This document shows, piece by piece, positions 12,901 to 27,900 of a stretch of DNA of 64,000 nucleotides. Made by a program: the position numbers and the translations under genes. The stretch covers positions 58,572,602-58,636,601 of the forward strand of contig CM067085.1 in NCBI GenBank assembly GCA_034008185.1. The letters are read 5' to 3'. This DNA comes from Gorsachius magnificus (Eukaryota; Chordata; Aves; Pelecaniformes; Ardeidae). Below the pieces are notes generated by a model. It did not search any database, was not told the origin of the DNA, and worked only from the letters and a program-made list of their open reading frames with translations. Position 1 is the stretch's first letter; each line of letters starts with the position of its first letter.

Positions 12901-15900
12901 GAAAGGAATTATTTTAAATACCGAAGTGACTCTTCCATCCCTGTGGGAGGTGCCCACTGCTCCCTTGCTATTAAGAAATTAAATCAGAGCATAAGTAAGA
13001 GAACAGTCCACAACTGGAGACTGAAGAATCAGAGGCACCGAGCGTCTCAGCTATTAAGTTAGATGCACGGGAATTCAGGTCCTTCTCTCAACTAATGCCA
13101 CAAAGAGTTTTCAAAGTAAAGCAACTGAAGCCTAGATCACTGTTTATAGTTATATTACAATCACTTTATTACTGACATTTTTTTCTGATAAGATACAGGC
13201 TTCTCGTGCATTTCAAGTTTACTTTTACAAGCTCCTATTTCATAACATGGAGAAAGATCCTGTAAGTCACCTTTGGTGAACTGATCCGTTGCTCTGGATT
13301 TGCCAACCCCTCCAGCAAACACAGGGTACAGGCTGAACTGGTACTTCTCAATCAGAATAAAGTGATCTGGAAAGAGGAAATCAGCCTTTTGAATCAAAAC
13401 TATTATCCTATCTTTTTTTTTTTTACCTCCACAGAGGCTCTGGTCACATATCAGAGTTCAGATAAGCCCAGAGAGGGGAATAATGAAAGCCATCTTTTAT
13501 AGATACATACTTTAACATCAGAAGATTAAAACTATTAATCTATACTGGTTAATCTAGCATTATTCTGTCATGGAATTAACACCTTTATGGAGCTATTGTA
13601 AACATTTCTAACATTAAAGCCAAAAGGCAAAAGGAATGCACATATTAACTTAGATAATTAGCTGGTGTAATCAATATTTCAGAACTAATTTTATTGTAAT
13701 GCCAAAAAATGAACGCGCTCCTGAGCTTCATTCTTTGTTAACCTGATTATTAATGCAACAGTCAATCCTTTACAGTCAGCCCTCTGATGATAATCAAGAA
13801 TTGCTCTACTGGTCCTTACCATAAAAGCCATCAGGAACGGGGGGGGGAGGGGGGAAGGAATCAGAGCACTCAGTAACAATACATTTTTGTGTTCAATAAC
13901 AATTATCATAATGTATTATATTTTCAAGTGCCCACTCACCATAGATATAATATTTACTAATATTTGGAGGAACTCGCACCCATTTCATCTCCTCTTCTTT
14001 GTTAAGGTTCTTCCATTCAATGACAAAAGATGTTATCACGTATATTTGAGGTGAAAGCGTCCAAATCAAAATCACACAAGTGCTGTTCACTGGGTAAGCG
14101 CTAAGCGACTGCACAACGTTCACTGACAGAATAAGGAGAAAACAGCTGTGAATTACATGAGCTCAGACAGAGGTGAGATGAGAGCTGGGTTAGCAGGAGA
14201 GGTGTATGCTATAATCTGCCTGCACACAAATAACTGCTGCGGTTTCAGCACTTAATCGCTCACTTGTTTAATTATCTTCTATATAATAAAGCTTGGTCTT
14301 TAGGTCATATAAGCGAACATATTTCTCTTTAAGGCAGCAAAGCTTGGTTTACACCAACCAGTCCTGAACACTAAATAGATCAAGTTTCTTACCAGACATC
14401 AAACAAGTATCATGATTCTCCTGTGCACTTCCTTATCACTCCTTAACCAAAAAGTATCAACAACAACTGAACTGTCAACATTTAGCTAGTAAAGCAGGCA
14501 TTGGGAGCCTTGTAAGCTAAATCCTATTGAATCTCTCTAAGTAATGCACCAAAGCAACAATCTGGTCAGACAAATGCATCGTTACACTTGCTGCCAACCA
14601 TGGGTTTTCCAGAACACGCTTACACACAGTATCAGAAAGAATTTTATCCATAAAAATGCTTTAAAAATTGCATTACAGCAAGTTCCAAAAATAGACATCA
14701 GTAATGTTTCCACAATATATATTTGCATATGAATGTTACACAATTTAAGTACTCAGAAGCAATAGCCTTTATTTTATTAATAAAGCAGAGTGCAGCCGAA
14801 TCAATGAAGAGGCTGCTCAGGAAGTAAAGCCAAACCTCTGAAAACTATGTACTCTGGCAGCCCGTCAGGTAAGCAGCCAGAGAAACAAGACCATATTTCA
14901 TTTTGGAAACAACAAAACATTCCCTAGCAGGAATGTTGGGTGTTCCCAAGACAAAGTAGATGAAAGACCAGTTCCACAGTAAGACTTTATTTTTCTTTGA
15001 TTAATTACTTTATATGCTGTTAGTGGAGGGAAGACAGCCCAGTTAAAGACAACTCTTTTCCCAACCCAAAGATCATTAACTAAATTTCATTTTTCAAATA
15101 ACTCTGTTGGTGAGATACAGAATCTGTTTCCCACATACAGCTGAACATTTCATCATAAAACATTTTTTTATTCTAACAAAGGGAATTATATGACAAAGAA
15201 AGCTTTGTCCAAAAGCATCACAAGGATTCCTAGCATTTTCCACAACTCAAAATGGTTACTAATTGGTGTTCTTACCTGTGCTCATTTGCTGTGATAGAGT
15301 TAAATTAAAATTAATTGAAGAAACTCCAATTGAGTTCATGGCTAAAATTGTAACGGTATGTGTGTGTTCAGTCCACGGAAATGAACAGGTAGTGCCATTA
15401 TCAACATATTCTGCCCACGTGGTGTTTCCTGATGTCTGATGCTTTATAATGTATCGGCTCACGCTGCACAGTGAGTGGTTCTTGATCAGTGGCTGTAGCA
15501 AACATTGACATTGATTAATTTCCCAGTCTTTGATTTCAAAAGCAAATGTTATTTGGGCAGAAGGCATTGTTCCAATTTTAAGAAAACACAACCCAATAAA
15601 GATATTCTATACACTGGCTACCGTTCTTTTAGCAAAGGCACTGTAGTCCATTTGAAGACTTAATTTCCTCTGTCTCTCTGAGAGCTGACACACGTACTTG
15701 CTATCTTTCCAGCAAAGGGAGGGCGGGGGGACACAAGGAAACACAACCTTTCAGACTGCTATAGTAACTCACTGTTTTATATTAGTATTTTCCAGGACTG
15801 AAAAAACAGGACAGATGACTGTTTGCATACTAAACATGGACAAACAGGAGTGGGCAGTCACCGATGTACTTTTCTTCTCTGTCCTGCATTAACCTTTTAA

Positions 15901-18900
15901 CATAGCTTTGCCCAGTTTACGTGCAGTTGCAGTGGTGTTTATATAGGCAGCTGTCTAGGAGTCAGTGGCACATTCTGCTCAGAGATGTTGGCCAGCAGAA
16001 CCTGGCAGCTGAGGACTGCATCTCTCATTATAACTTGCAGTCTTTGACTCCATGGTATTCTTTTTTTCTGAGCATTAGAACAAATTGTGTTTTAAGTCTC
16101 TGTTTCATAGCTTTGCATAACTAACACTGAAAGCGTAGGCTGACGTGAACATGTCATAGAGCATTGACACTTCAGCTGCATTAGTACAGCTCAGACAGCA
16201 GGTCTGGTCTCTGCGCAAAGGAAGCTTGCAACCTGCCCAGAGATCTGAGGGCTCTCCTAAAGTAGCAAGGACTGTAAGACTTCAGGAATAATGGGATGTT
16301 CCATACAGCTGCGATGCAGTCCCACATGCGGTTCAACATGGCTGTGGTGCATGGAACTGGACCTGCGCAAGAACAGTTTGACCACAACCTCTGATGGGTA
16401 CAAAAATTAGCTCACTTCAGAAGGCTGGCCTGTGAGCTTACTAAGTCTGGAAACACGCCTGTCTGTGCTGAGCCTCATCTACCCGCTCATCCAGAGCAAT
16501 CACACAGCACTTGGAAAGTTTTTGTCCTGCTACATTACTATAAACTTGGTAATGATTAGGGTACAAAATCAGGTCAGCATGTGCCAGCTAGCTGCAGGAA
16601 AGATTACAGAGAATAAAAACAGAAAGGCAGGGAGGGAAAGCAACAGCAACAGCAACAGAAGGGAGTAAAGTACAAGATGGGCTGACTGAGCAAAGAAGGC
16701 AGAACCATCTCATCTCGGATCACCATTACAATCAATATTCAGCAGCAACCTCTACTTGCCTCTAGTATTAGCCAAGCAAGAGGCACTAACACAGAAGTCA
16801 TATCCCAAGTGCCTTGCATATGAAGTTCCACAAACAGCGCCTCCCTAAGTTTGCCTCCCAGGGCAGTATGTGCTTATCATAGTCCCTTTTTGGCAATTCT
16901 ACCAATGGTTTTTGGATCAAAGTGAAAGACCAAAATGTTATTGTTCTCACCTTCCATAGGAGCGTAACATTCTTCTGCCTCCTTGCTGGATCTTCAATAA
17001 CAACTCTCCAAAATTCAGGGCCTTGTAAGGGAGCTGCAAGGTTACAGAGTTTTGAAATAACAGTGTCACACCTCAGCCTGAAAACTGGACAGACCATCAA
17101 GAGCGCATTCTGAAAGCACACGTACCTTTGATATCCTTTACAAGCGTATAGGCTGATCTGCTCCAGTTGCTCCAGTAACCTGACCCGTCATCCAGTTGTC
17201 TGCACCGGACCTGAACAACATACTCCACACAAAGTTTCTGAACTTTTATCACAGCTGATCTTGGTGCATTTGAAACTTCATAAAGCTGTAACAGACGTCA
17301 AAATATTTAGAGTAAGAACAAAAGGCTGTTTAGGCATCTGTTAGAGTCAAAATTCCTGAAAACTAATCCAATGAGGAAGTGGCCTAATCAGGAATATTCC
17401 TTTGCTAGATAATGCATATGCTTATAACCGTGATTAATTGGATGCCACAAATTCCACAAAAGCCAGCTAACACACTAAATGAGAACACTGCAACAATTCA
17501 CTCTTCAATCTAGATTAAAAAAGACAGTACCTCCCATGTAATTTCTTCCCTGTTCACAGCATACCGAATCTGAAATTTAAGATCATCGTTTGTAAATATT
17601 GGGTTTGTCCAGCTCACATTCAGCAGCCCAACATTCCTGGTGATTTCTGCTTTAACGTTGGAGGGAGGAAGTGGCTTCACTAGAAAATCAAAAGAAAAAG
17701 AAGTGACTATAATGTCTGCACTGACATTTCTCATTAAATCAAATCATCATGGTTTACTTTCTTCTGTCCTGAGGGCAGCAGGTAACCCATTGTGGCCTCT
17801 GCTACTCCAAGGAAAGCTGGACTATCATACAAACGTAACAATTCACTAATCCAGGCTGGCTGGCCCATTCACTGCAGACTGTCTGAGAAAGGCAACGTTT
17901 GTCTAATCGGAAATTCATTCCAATTTTGACACAAACTAAAATCACCAAAGAAAATCTTTGAAATATCAAAATTTATTACAAAATACACATTTTATTTAAA
18001 AAATAAACCAAAAAACCATGGGCAAGCTTCAGTACATTTCATTTTAATTTAAACCACAATAGCTTACATTGGTGCTACCACCTGGTACCTCTCCTGGTAC
18101 AAATTGCAAAAGTTATAGTCTGGCATTAATGGGATGCACAACTGTGGAAAGTAGTGGCACACATGGCCCAGAAAGGCAGCTCCTATAGACAGTGACAGAC
18201 ATTATGCAACAATTAATGGAAATAGTTCATTAATTTTTTTTTTATCAATGGGAAATTACACCAAAACTGAGCTTCTCCAGCAGACTGAACATGAATGTCA
18301 CAAAGCTCTTGTTTGTTAACAAAGCAAAGTTAGAATAAACTTGTTTTGACTAATCAGATGGTGAACGAGGAGAAAATAACAAAAACTTGAAATAAGCTTT
18401 AGATTTTGGGTGGTACTAGAATGAATGTTTTGTCTTACTATGATACAGAGCACCTTTCATCCAGTGCAGGTCAGTTCTATTAATTGGTTTTTATTTGAAG
18501 TGATGACTTGAATAAACCAGACTTCTAACGTTCTGATAGAATTCCTCACTGGGCAGCATCGTATAAAGCCACCACCTTTCCTCAAAAGAACAAAGCCAAC
18601 TGAGAGCACAGACGTGCCCAACACAGACTTAACACTACAGCTGCCATGCTGACAAGGTGCCAGGTTCTCCTGGCAAATTGTCTAAGCAGTGGAAGTGCAG
18701 GTTCTCTACCCGCCATCACTCACACCACCCTCGTTTCTGACACCCAAGGCCACCAATAGTTCTCTGATAATCAGCGGACTTGCCTGTCAAAAAGGCACAA
18801 ACTTTGAACTCTTTGAACTAGGCAGGAGCAACCCTGAAAACCACAAGGCCACCACAAGGCCACCAAATTAATAGTAATACTAGTAATAATCATTCCCATG

Positions 18901-21900
18901 CCCCACTTAGCTATAATGCAGTGAACTTTGCCCTTACTTCCTGCAACATTCATTTTTGCTTACTCTGTTTTAACTTTGAAATGCAAAGGACAGTTTGATT
19001 TAATTTATGTTCTCTGTATGCATGTTTCCCCACACACATAATAGATGTATTTTACTCTGCTTTATTTCATGTAGCACTTCTGTGGTATAGCTGCCACGTT
19101 TTCTCTCCACATATGTTCGTGTCTGTGTCCAAAAATACACAGTCCAATGAATGCTCCGAGTCATAGACCAGGTAAGACACACTTTGCACATTTTGCAGTG
19201 CTTGAAAACACTCAAACACTGTTCTTGCCTCTTGCTTTTACACAAATTTAAGTAAGTGCTCTTTATGTCCAAAAGAAACTTTTCAAAAGCATGCAAGAGC
19301 ATGAACAGTCCCTAAGATTTTAAATAAACTTATTACTGTGTAAGTAATATGTATAGTGCTACACTGTATCAAAGTATAAACTTAACAAGTAATTGAAGAC
19401 TTCAGAAAAATTAGGTAACCAAGAATCCTAAAAATGAGACTGCCTTTTAAAATATAATACCTTTTTATAGGTATTAGCTGCAGTTACAATCTGCTCCTGT
19501 GCCAAGCAAAATGTATGGAAATAACATTTAATCCAATGTCTTTTAGAAGGCAGTATCAAAGTTCTTGTGTGTTTTATGTTCTTTCCACAATCTAATTTAT
19601 TTAAAATGCTATGAAGAAGTACTTTACCTACACTATATAAGGAATGAAATCCAAGGTCACAAGTGAAGAAAGACGTGCACAAATCTTGACCTACCCACAT
19701 CTGCTGGAACAACACAAGTTGGTGAGGATTCAAGTGTTCCCAGTAAGTGCTTAAACTCTATCCACATGGTATATCCAGATAAAAGAAAAATAGGCTGAAA
19801 TGTGCACTCATAAGAATGATTCTTCTGTAAATGGCATTCTTTCACCTCTGATTTTGGAGAAGTACTTGGAAAGTCAGGACAATAAATTCTGCTCCTTAAA
19901 AGAGAAAAAAAACCCCAACCCACTCAGTTAATACATTACAACTATAAGCTGCTCACGGCATCAGTAAAATAGAACTCTGAAGGCAATTACAACAAATGGT
20001 GTCACTGGAACCATCTGGGGTTTCTTCATGATTATTTGGACAGATCTGGAACTTGAGTCTACACTAAATGGATAAATAACACTGCAGCATTACTCTTTAA
20101 AGCTTTGTCTCAGCCTGAAAAAAGTAGGACGTGAAGGTTCTCTCCAGTTCCAAATCTTCTGATATGAGACTAACAACAGTAAGAAACAGGTACGACAAGA
20201 GCAGGCATTTCCAAATACTCATAAATCATGTTACTTGAGTGGTATGTATTGGCAATAAGCATAGCAAGGCAGGTCTCCAGCCAAGAAATCACTCCAGCTG
20301 GGAATATGACTTTCAAAATATCAGCTGGTGTCCAGGGGAAAGCTGCCACATGGACCAATTGGACGCATACAATGAAGTCTCCAGGAGATGGAAATCACAT
20401 ACAAATATCAATTCTGGAGGGTGGTATTAAAATATCACATGTAGTCAGTATCACAACTGGCAACAGAAGAGAGGAGAGCCGGACTCTGGATAAAATGGCA
20501 CTGGATGTCTTATCAGTGATGGAAAGGAAAGTGTTCAAATTTCTCCTAAGCTTCTGCACAGCTCAGACTTGTGGTGAGAGTAGCCAGATAGGGTATTAGT
20601 TATTCAACTGAACCACAGAAGTTACACTTCACTGAATCTCTCCTCTTCCTGTCAACATAGCTAACACTGATTAAACTGTTGCCTTGTGCTTTGAAAGTTT
20701 AGCTTAGCATTTTCTGGTTTTACAGCACGATCATTTCTGTGCTGTTTCTGTTGGCAGCACTGACTGTAGAGGAAGATGTAGTAACAACCCAACCAAAACA
20801 AAACACCAACAGCAAAGCTATCACACCACATTACTGTAGAGTGTTGGATTTCATCTGTAAAATGTGATTGCATCAGTAACTAGGAAGAATAGCTACGTGT
20901 TCCTGGAAAACCTGACGTGCCTGATGTTAATGCAACACATCTAACTTCCAACTCTCATCCCGTGGACTTGTCTATGTCTCAATAAATACAGCAACTCCAG
21001 TGTATTTATGGTGCCTCTTACAATCAAGCTTGGGTAATTAAAAAAACCCGACCATTTCATTTGGTTTCAAGTTTGTAAACGTTCAAGTTCATTTTGTATT
21101 TTTGTTCCAAATATGCAGTAGAAACTTATGCCAATGTGTTTTCATAACTACACATTTTTAAATGTCTTATACTTCAACTTTTTGGTAGTCAATACATTTA
21201 TGTAGTCCCCCATGATTTCCCCCCCGCCCCTTTCAGACCTTACTGTTAGCAAACAAACAAACAAACAGAACAAAAAGCAAGCTCAAATAAATAATAGCAT
21301 CTGGGAAGCATTTTCAGTCTGTATTAACGTTCACTGTTTGATCTAGCAGGAACACTGTAACAAATGTACAGATTATCACTTTGTGTTAGAAAATAACATA
21401 TTTAGCTAAACCCGAACAGTGAAAAAGTGGGAATAAAAAACATGGCAAGAGCAGCATGTTTTTCATCTCAAGCTCCCTGCTCAGCAGGACACTCATTACA
21501 TTCATATTTGTGAAGACAGTTGAAACAAAACCTACCTTAGCAGTCAGCTAGTCACTAATCCTGCCCTAAAAGCCTCCACTTGAAATCTCAAGCATTCCAG
21601 CTATTACTTTTGTCCACAAAATCCTGAAAAATATTCACTTTGGTACTAAGTTCAAAACTTCAATCCACCTCCAAGAGAGAACACAGTCCAGCTTTCCAAA
21701 GGATTAGGTCCTCAGGGCTGATGCAAGCTTGTTTGCCAAAACTTTTGCATATCCAGTCCCGCAGAGCAGTAAAACTAAAGATTTTTTTTCTCAGGAAGGA
21801 TCGTCTGTCTGTCCATCTTGTTTATATGAAGACTAACACAGTTCTAGGAAACTCTCAAGCTTAATGTATTAGTAACTCAAAGGAATTTTTTTAGTTTCGT

Positions 21901-24900
21901 GGTAAAACAATATAATCACAGGCACTATTTGTGCACATGAATGAAGATAGGATGACCATACCACTAGTTTAATAATCAGTTTTGTGTTTTCCAAACAATA
22001 ATGTGTTTGCTCCACATCCCAGTTCTCTTGCTTTGTCCATAAGACAGACCAAGTTAAACCAACTATCTGAAAACAAGCTAGGCCAAAACACCTGACCAAA
22101 ACCATGAAAACTAAGAAATGCTCTAGCCACCAAAGATGCTACCTTCATAAAGCAATGAACTAAGATTTGATTCTCTCTTTATAAGCGAGATTTTTTCCAA
22201 CTGGAATGAATTAAATTCCATCCCTTTATTTTTATCTACTGTATGTATATAGAAAAAAAAAATAGAGAAATATAAAAAAAATCAAAGATTGGATGGAGAC
22301 CTCAAGAGGTCTCAAGTCCTACCTCTGACTCAAAGCAGGGTTAAATTCAAAGCCAGATTAAGTTGCCCAGGATCCTGTCCAGTCGAGATCTGAAAGTCTC
22401 CAAGGACAGAGATTCTCCAGCCTCTCTGGGCTGCTGCTCCACTACTCAGTCACTCTCACAGTGAATGATTTTTTCCCTTATTTTCTTACAATTTGTAGAT
22501 ATAAGCAACTAGAATAATAACTTTTATAACTGATACAAACATCTACTTCTAAGAGAACTGGCTCCCAAACTGCATCTACAGGTTTTACAAATGCTGAAGA
22601 ACACTGTAAATAGAATCCATGTTGCATACTCAGGTATTAGGGACATGGTTTAGTGGTGGGATGGCAGTGTTAGCGTAATATTTGGACTTGATATTACAGG
22701 TCTTTTCCAACCAAAATGATTCTATGATTCTATCTATGGTCCCCTTTCTGCACACGTAGTTAATATCTCTGGAGATCCAGTTGGGAAAAAGGCCAGCTTG
22801 CAGAAACTGAGCACATTTTATAATTGCATCTATTCGGAATTCTTTGCTGCAATAGTACTTCCAGAGCAACGCTTTCCAAACATAAAGAGTACATTAAAAG
22901 CTATACATACCTGTAGTATCTTAACTGCAAGGAATTCCCTAGGAGCAAGGTGTTTGGGTTTGCAGACCATCTGCAAGTCATTTTAGTTAAGTACCCATCC
23001 GTTTCACATGTGATATTGATATTCACATCTAATTAAAATACATTGAAAGTTTATTAATACAGTTATAATTGTTTATACAAAAAACATGCATTACAAATCA
23101 TAACTGCTTGGTAAAAGCTAACTGGAGTTTAAAATGGAAATATTCTGACCTTACTATTAAAATGCAGCAAAATTGTAATTTAAAATCATCTGGAGTCTTA
23201 CCTACTACATATAATTCAGCGTATCTATGATGACATTCCCTATTTTGATGACAACAGTACAATGCGTTATAGAAGAAATTTCCTCTAGGTTTTGTTGCTT
23301 TCAAGTTGAAAAGAGTAACTTTGCTTACGCGATCATTCACAAGTGTATACTGACTTTCTGGGATTTCTTCTGCTAAATTCAGCCACCAAACAATCTTCTT
23401 GGACATTACAATCTTGGTTTTGTTTTTATAGATGCAATGAAAGGAAACGTTAGAACCAACACTGGTCAGTATCTTAGGAGGGAAGTACAGGACTTCAGCT
23501 ACACAGAAGGGGAAAAAAAGGAAAAAAAACCCACTGAGATTAGAATCTGAACAACAAAAAAAGCATATGTCAATAGAATATTATTATCATCCAGTTGTAT
23601 TTCTAAATTTCCTACTTCTTAATTACTATTAATGACTATAGGGGAGAGGGGCAGAAACGAGCTCTGGACTTTTTCCCCCCATAACCGATGTTTAAATTCT
23701 GATAAAAATAATCTTCAATATCCCCAGGCAAACAGGAATTAAATGAGCAGAAAATCACTGGAGGGTGTAGTGAAAGCAATACACAGCAGCACAACGGAAA
23801 CAGGGAATCGTACAGACTCCTATAAATTAAATATTGGGAAACTAGATTAACACTCCTGCTTTTTACTTAGTCCACTTTTTTAAGGCATCAGGTCATCTTA
23901 TTTAAATACTGCAGTAAGTATATGCAATCTAGAAAGGCTTCTGTACCTCATCTCACAAAGACATACACCACAAATTTTAAAATTGTAAAATTGTCCTCAG
24001 GTAGAAGTGAGAGAAGATCCAAATAAGAGCAATGTTTGAGTTTTAAAAAAAAAAAAAAAAAAAATCTAACCTTTGAACCCTGCAAGGATGTTGAAATCAT
24101 GTGCTAGCTGAGGCATTACTGTAATACTAGAACATATATTTTGAGAAAATTAGTATTCAGAACTGGGGGAGGGGGGTAAAAAAAAAAAAATTTTTAAAAA
24201 AATAAAAAAATAAATCAAGCTTCTTTCCAGTAGTTACTAATCCTGCTCCTACGGAAGTCAGAAGATTAATGTTTCAAAAACTTTACAACCTCAGCAATCT
24301 AGTCAATTCCAAATGGTAGCAGTGATACAGCAAGTAATTCACCTAGGCATAAAGATACTGAATGTGCAAAGCATGTAAACATGCATAAGCTCCGTCTCAA
24401 TCAGTCAGGGACTTAACAAAGCTACACGTGTTATACACCTGCTGAAAAGGAACAGTTTGCCAGAGATCAACACAAAGCCAGCATGAAAATCCTTAAAAGG
24501 TCAGGTTTGCTTTCCATAGTTCAGGAACCATGTCATATATTTTTAGGATTTTTCCAAAACACAGGCCTTCTCAGACAGTAGAGTCTACAATACTGTCATT
24601 ATCAAAGACTTCCCTTATTAAATATAAATCCGACCATGAAAGTACAAAAAAACCTAACTGCCTGATTTCAGTATTTACTCTTCCCATGTTCATGTGCCTC
24701 CATGAATGCAAGGCAGCGTTCCTGTTACCAGCTGCTTTGCTGCTCTCAGCTGCACTGCACGCTCCACTGTTCCTCCATTGCCTCATCCCATCATTGGCCA
24801 TTGGAGGACATACGCCAATTGGAGCCTCCTGCAGTGAAGAAATTAATCCCTCTATGCTGCCATCAGGTTTGTCACAATAGGATTATTTTGCTGATGAGAT

Positions 24901-27900
24901 GTATGCTTAATACAATTACATATCCCATAACAGGATTAATAAAAGATAATCTAACAGTATCTACTGCACCTCTTTTACATCCAGATTTCTCAATACACCC
25001 ATAAACCCTGTCTGAAAATATCAGTATATGTGTATGAGAGAGAATGTGTATTTATCCCCCCAAAATTCTCCAAGCTATGTAGTTATATATATATATATGC
25101 ACACACACACCTTTTTTTTTTTTTTTTTTTAATTTATATATATATAAAAATCCAAAAGACTAAGGGCCAGTTAGGCCTCTAGTCATATAGTCAGGCATCC
25201 CATGTTTCATGCTCAATTGCCATGAAGGCCTATGTTTTTTTCAGCTTTCTTGGAAGAGAGCTCCTTCTGCAGAGCTTGGTACTTGACTTAAGCACATACA
25301 CTACGCTATTTAGCACACAGTAAGCAGGTGTACATGTAAGTGCCTAGGTAAAGCACTAGTGTTGTCATGTAATAGTGCAGAGGATACCTGTGACAACACA
25401 GACCCAAACATTACCAGTTAACCATAAGCAGAGCATGGAAAAATACAATGCAAAAAACCCTGAAATCTTTAGGCTGACCCAAACCAGCTCAACCTGCAAA
25501 TCAGCAATCCTGATAACCGACCAAGGATTTGCCAAACAAAATTTCTTTCCCTTCCTACATAATCTGACCATGAATAAAGAGCCATTATGATCTATCATTT
25601 TAGCAGGAGCTATGCTGATATAAGAGACCTCATTAAATCATGAGCACCCTTTACTCAGTCCAGGAGAGCTCTTACTGTGTGCGACGTGTCAGGAACTCAC
25701 CCTATGTGGGTAGTAAATTGACTGCAGTGTATAACATTACATACTTAACACGAAAGCCACATGCATTGAAACTGACCGACCGAGGCTACTGTGCAATTTA
25801 TGAATGGGGCTCAGCATTACAAACCAAGATGGGTTATGTTAACTCTACAAACCCCAAACTGTGTTCTGCACTTTTAGTTCAGCTCAAAGGCTCATGCTAA
25901 AATAAAAGTTAGAGAAAGCATTAGGAGAAAAATCTTGTATTGAGTAGAGGTTTAACGCTGCCAATGGTCTTTTGAAATGGAAAAACTCTTAGAAAAAGAG
26001 CTTTTTCAGGGTCTGAACAGGTGCTCGGTGAGCAAGCAACAGGTCCAGACAAGGTGTCACGGAGCTGACTGTGCAGTCTACATGCGTTAGTCTAGAACTC
26101 TTTTTAACACAAGCCTTGTACAAAGGAAAGAGCGTACAGTACTCAGGCAAAGCCATGCAGAAAGAGAACCAGAAGGGGAAAGAACTTCCACAGGATTTTT
26201 CAGCCCAACTCATGCATACTCTACCTCCCCAGATAACTCATGCTCTCAAATACTCATTCCATGAAACAAAACAAACTGGGAAATCTGTTCTACTCCAGAA
26301 GACTACTTACTGCACACAAGCGACTGCGCGTGACCTACCTCCCAAGTTGAGATTATAGGGTGTGCTCCAGTCACTCCAGAACCCCAGACCATGACGATTC
26401 CTGCACCGCACTTGGACTAAGTATGAAGAATTAAGTAGTGCATTGTCTATGGCCAGTGAGGTTTCTAGAACAATGTGAACCATCTGTTGGATTATCAGAA
26501 GCCATTATTATTGTATAATGAAACCGGAAAAAGAAAGAGAGAGGGAACAAAACCAAATATTTGAGAGTATAGTTTTGAGGTAGCAAGTTGGGTAAAGAAA
26601 GCTTTCTTCTTTAAATTTACTGTAAATTTGAATATGGTAGAGGTTGCATACTTCTGTGGAAAACATGTTATTCATTATGGACTGCTAATTAGCAGCTGCT
26701 TTTTATTCCAGACCCAGCTGCGTGGTAGCAACAGAAAAATCAATTCACTAATAAAAGCTATAAATATTAAACATATGCATGTATCATGGAATCTGGGGTT
26801 TGCTGAAAGACACAGCTTTGGCTTTAGACTTCACATAATCTAGCATTTCATCCAAAAAGAAATATAGGCATTTGTAAGACCCAAGAGGAGATGGGTCTTT
26901 CTTTTTTGTGTAATGGCTCTCCTAGCGTAACAGATGTTCGCTTGCCAGGTCTGCCACACTCTGTTGATGTCTACCAGGGTCTGCTGGACACACCAGCTCA
27001 GAAGAAACCACTGTTCCATGCCCAGCTCCACCAGACCAGCCACACTGCGCAGCCCACCAGACCCACGGCCCAAGGACAGGGAGGGTGGTAAGAAATCCTA
27101 AGCGAGACCCACCAACCTGCGCCGCTCCATCGTAAAACAGAGCTGACTCACCTGCCAGCCATTTTGACTTGAATTTGCAGAGATCTTCACTTCATAGTGA
27201 AATGGGTATGGCATTAGCACAGGGTCAGACCAGCAGATTCTCACTTGACCTTTCTCTGTCATTTCCAGATGCAGGTTCAAAGGAGGTTCAGGCTTTACTA
27301 CGGACAAATTAATTGACAGGTTTACCACTAACCTTATTGCCTGTGACTGCTGGCAGCAATTTTTTTTTTTTTTTACTGATTCAGAAGTCTCTTTTGTGTC
27401 TTTTCTTTAAACTCAGCTTTCAAGAGCTGCTCTACAGCTAGTGTATGACAGACTAATGTTGTATAGTATCACTGGAAAAAGTGCACCCTGGCACTGTTAT
27501 ATAGTTAGCTATCAGGACATGCTATTTGACCTAACATTTGCCATCAAATTACATTAATTTCTTGCCTCGGGCCACAATTCTCCCCAGTAACCGAGCACTA
27601 ACTTACCTGTTTTGCTGAAAGGAGGACTGAGAGGGATGGGGGTGCTGAGCAAAGCAATTAGCTCAGCACCTTAAGAAATAGGAGATAATGTCCTCATACT
27701 GTACACAACAAATTTCTAAATATTCCCATCCCTTCTACAGCGATTATGGCTGTTAAAGAAGGTCTCCAGGAGAGCTACATTAGGGCAAAGTAAAAATGGA
27801 GGATTTCAGAAGTTTCCCACAAGGATGAAGAGAACTCTCTGGAGAGGGAAATGGATGGGCAATTTAGAAGGATGATTCTTCCTTGGAAAAAGGCATAGCT

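Larger units (their letters stand above)
11929..16950 (-). other. LEPR introns 12-16 (short introns)
   Basis: Five introns of about 0.5-1.5 kb separate coding exons 12 to 17: 11929-12620, 12724-13270, 13367-13939, 14123-15275 and 15493-16950. They contain a G-rich run at 13839-13854 and CAACAG repeats at 16640-16658. Nothing else is recognised. Confidence 0.8.
19895..22910 (-). other. LEPR intron 8
   Basis: This 3.0-kb intron holds two CR1 fragments in opposite orientation (22285-22480 and 22637-22736) and an AAAC repeat at 21250-21266. No other gene is seen. Confidence 0.8.
23499..26338 (-). other. LEPR intron 6
   Basis: This 2.8-kb intron is rich in low-complexity DNA: 20 A at 24045-24064, G- and A-runs at 24165-24213, and a TA/CA/T/TA block at 25083-25146. 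No gene is recognised. Confidence 0.8.
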
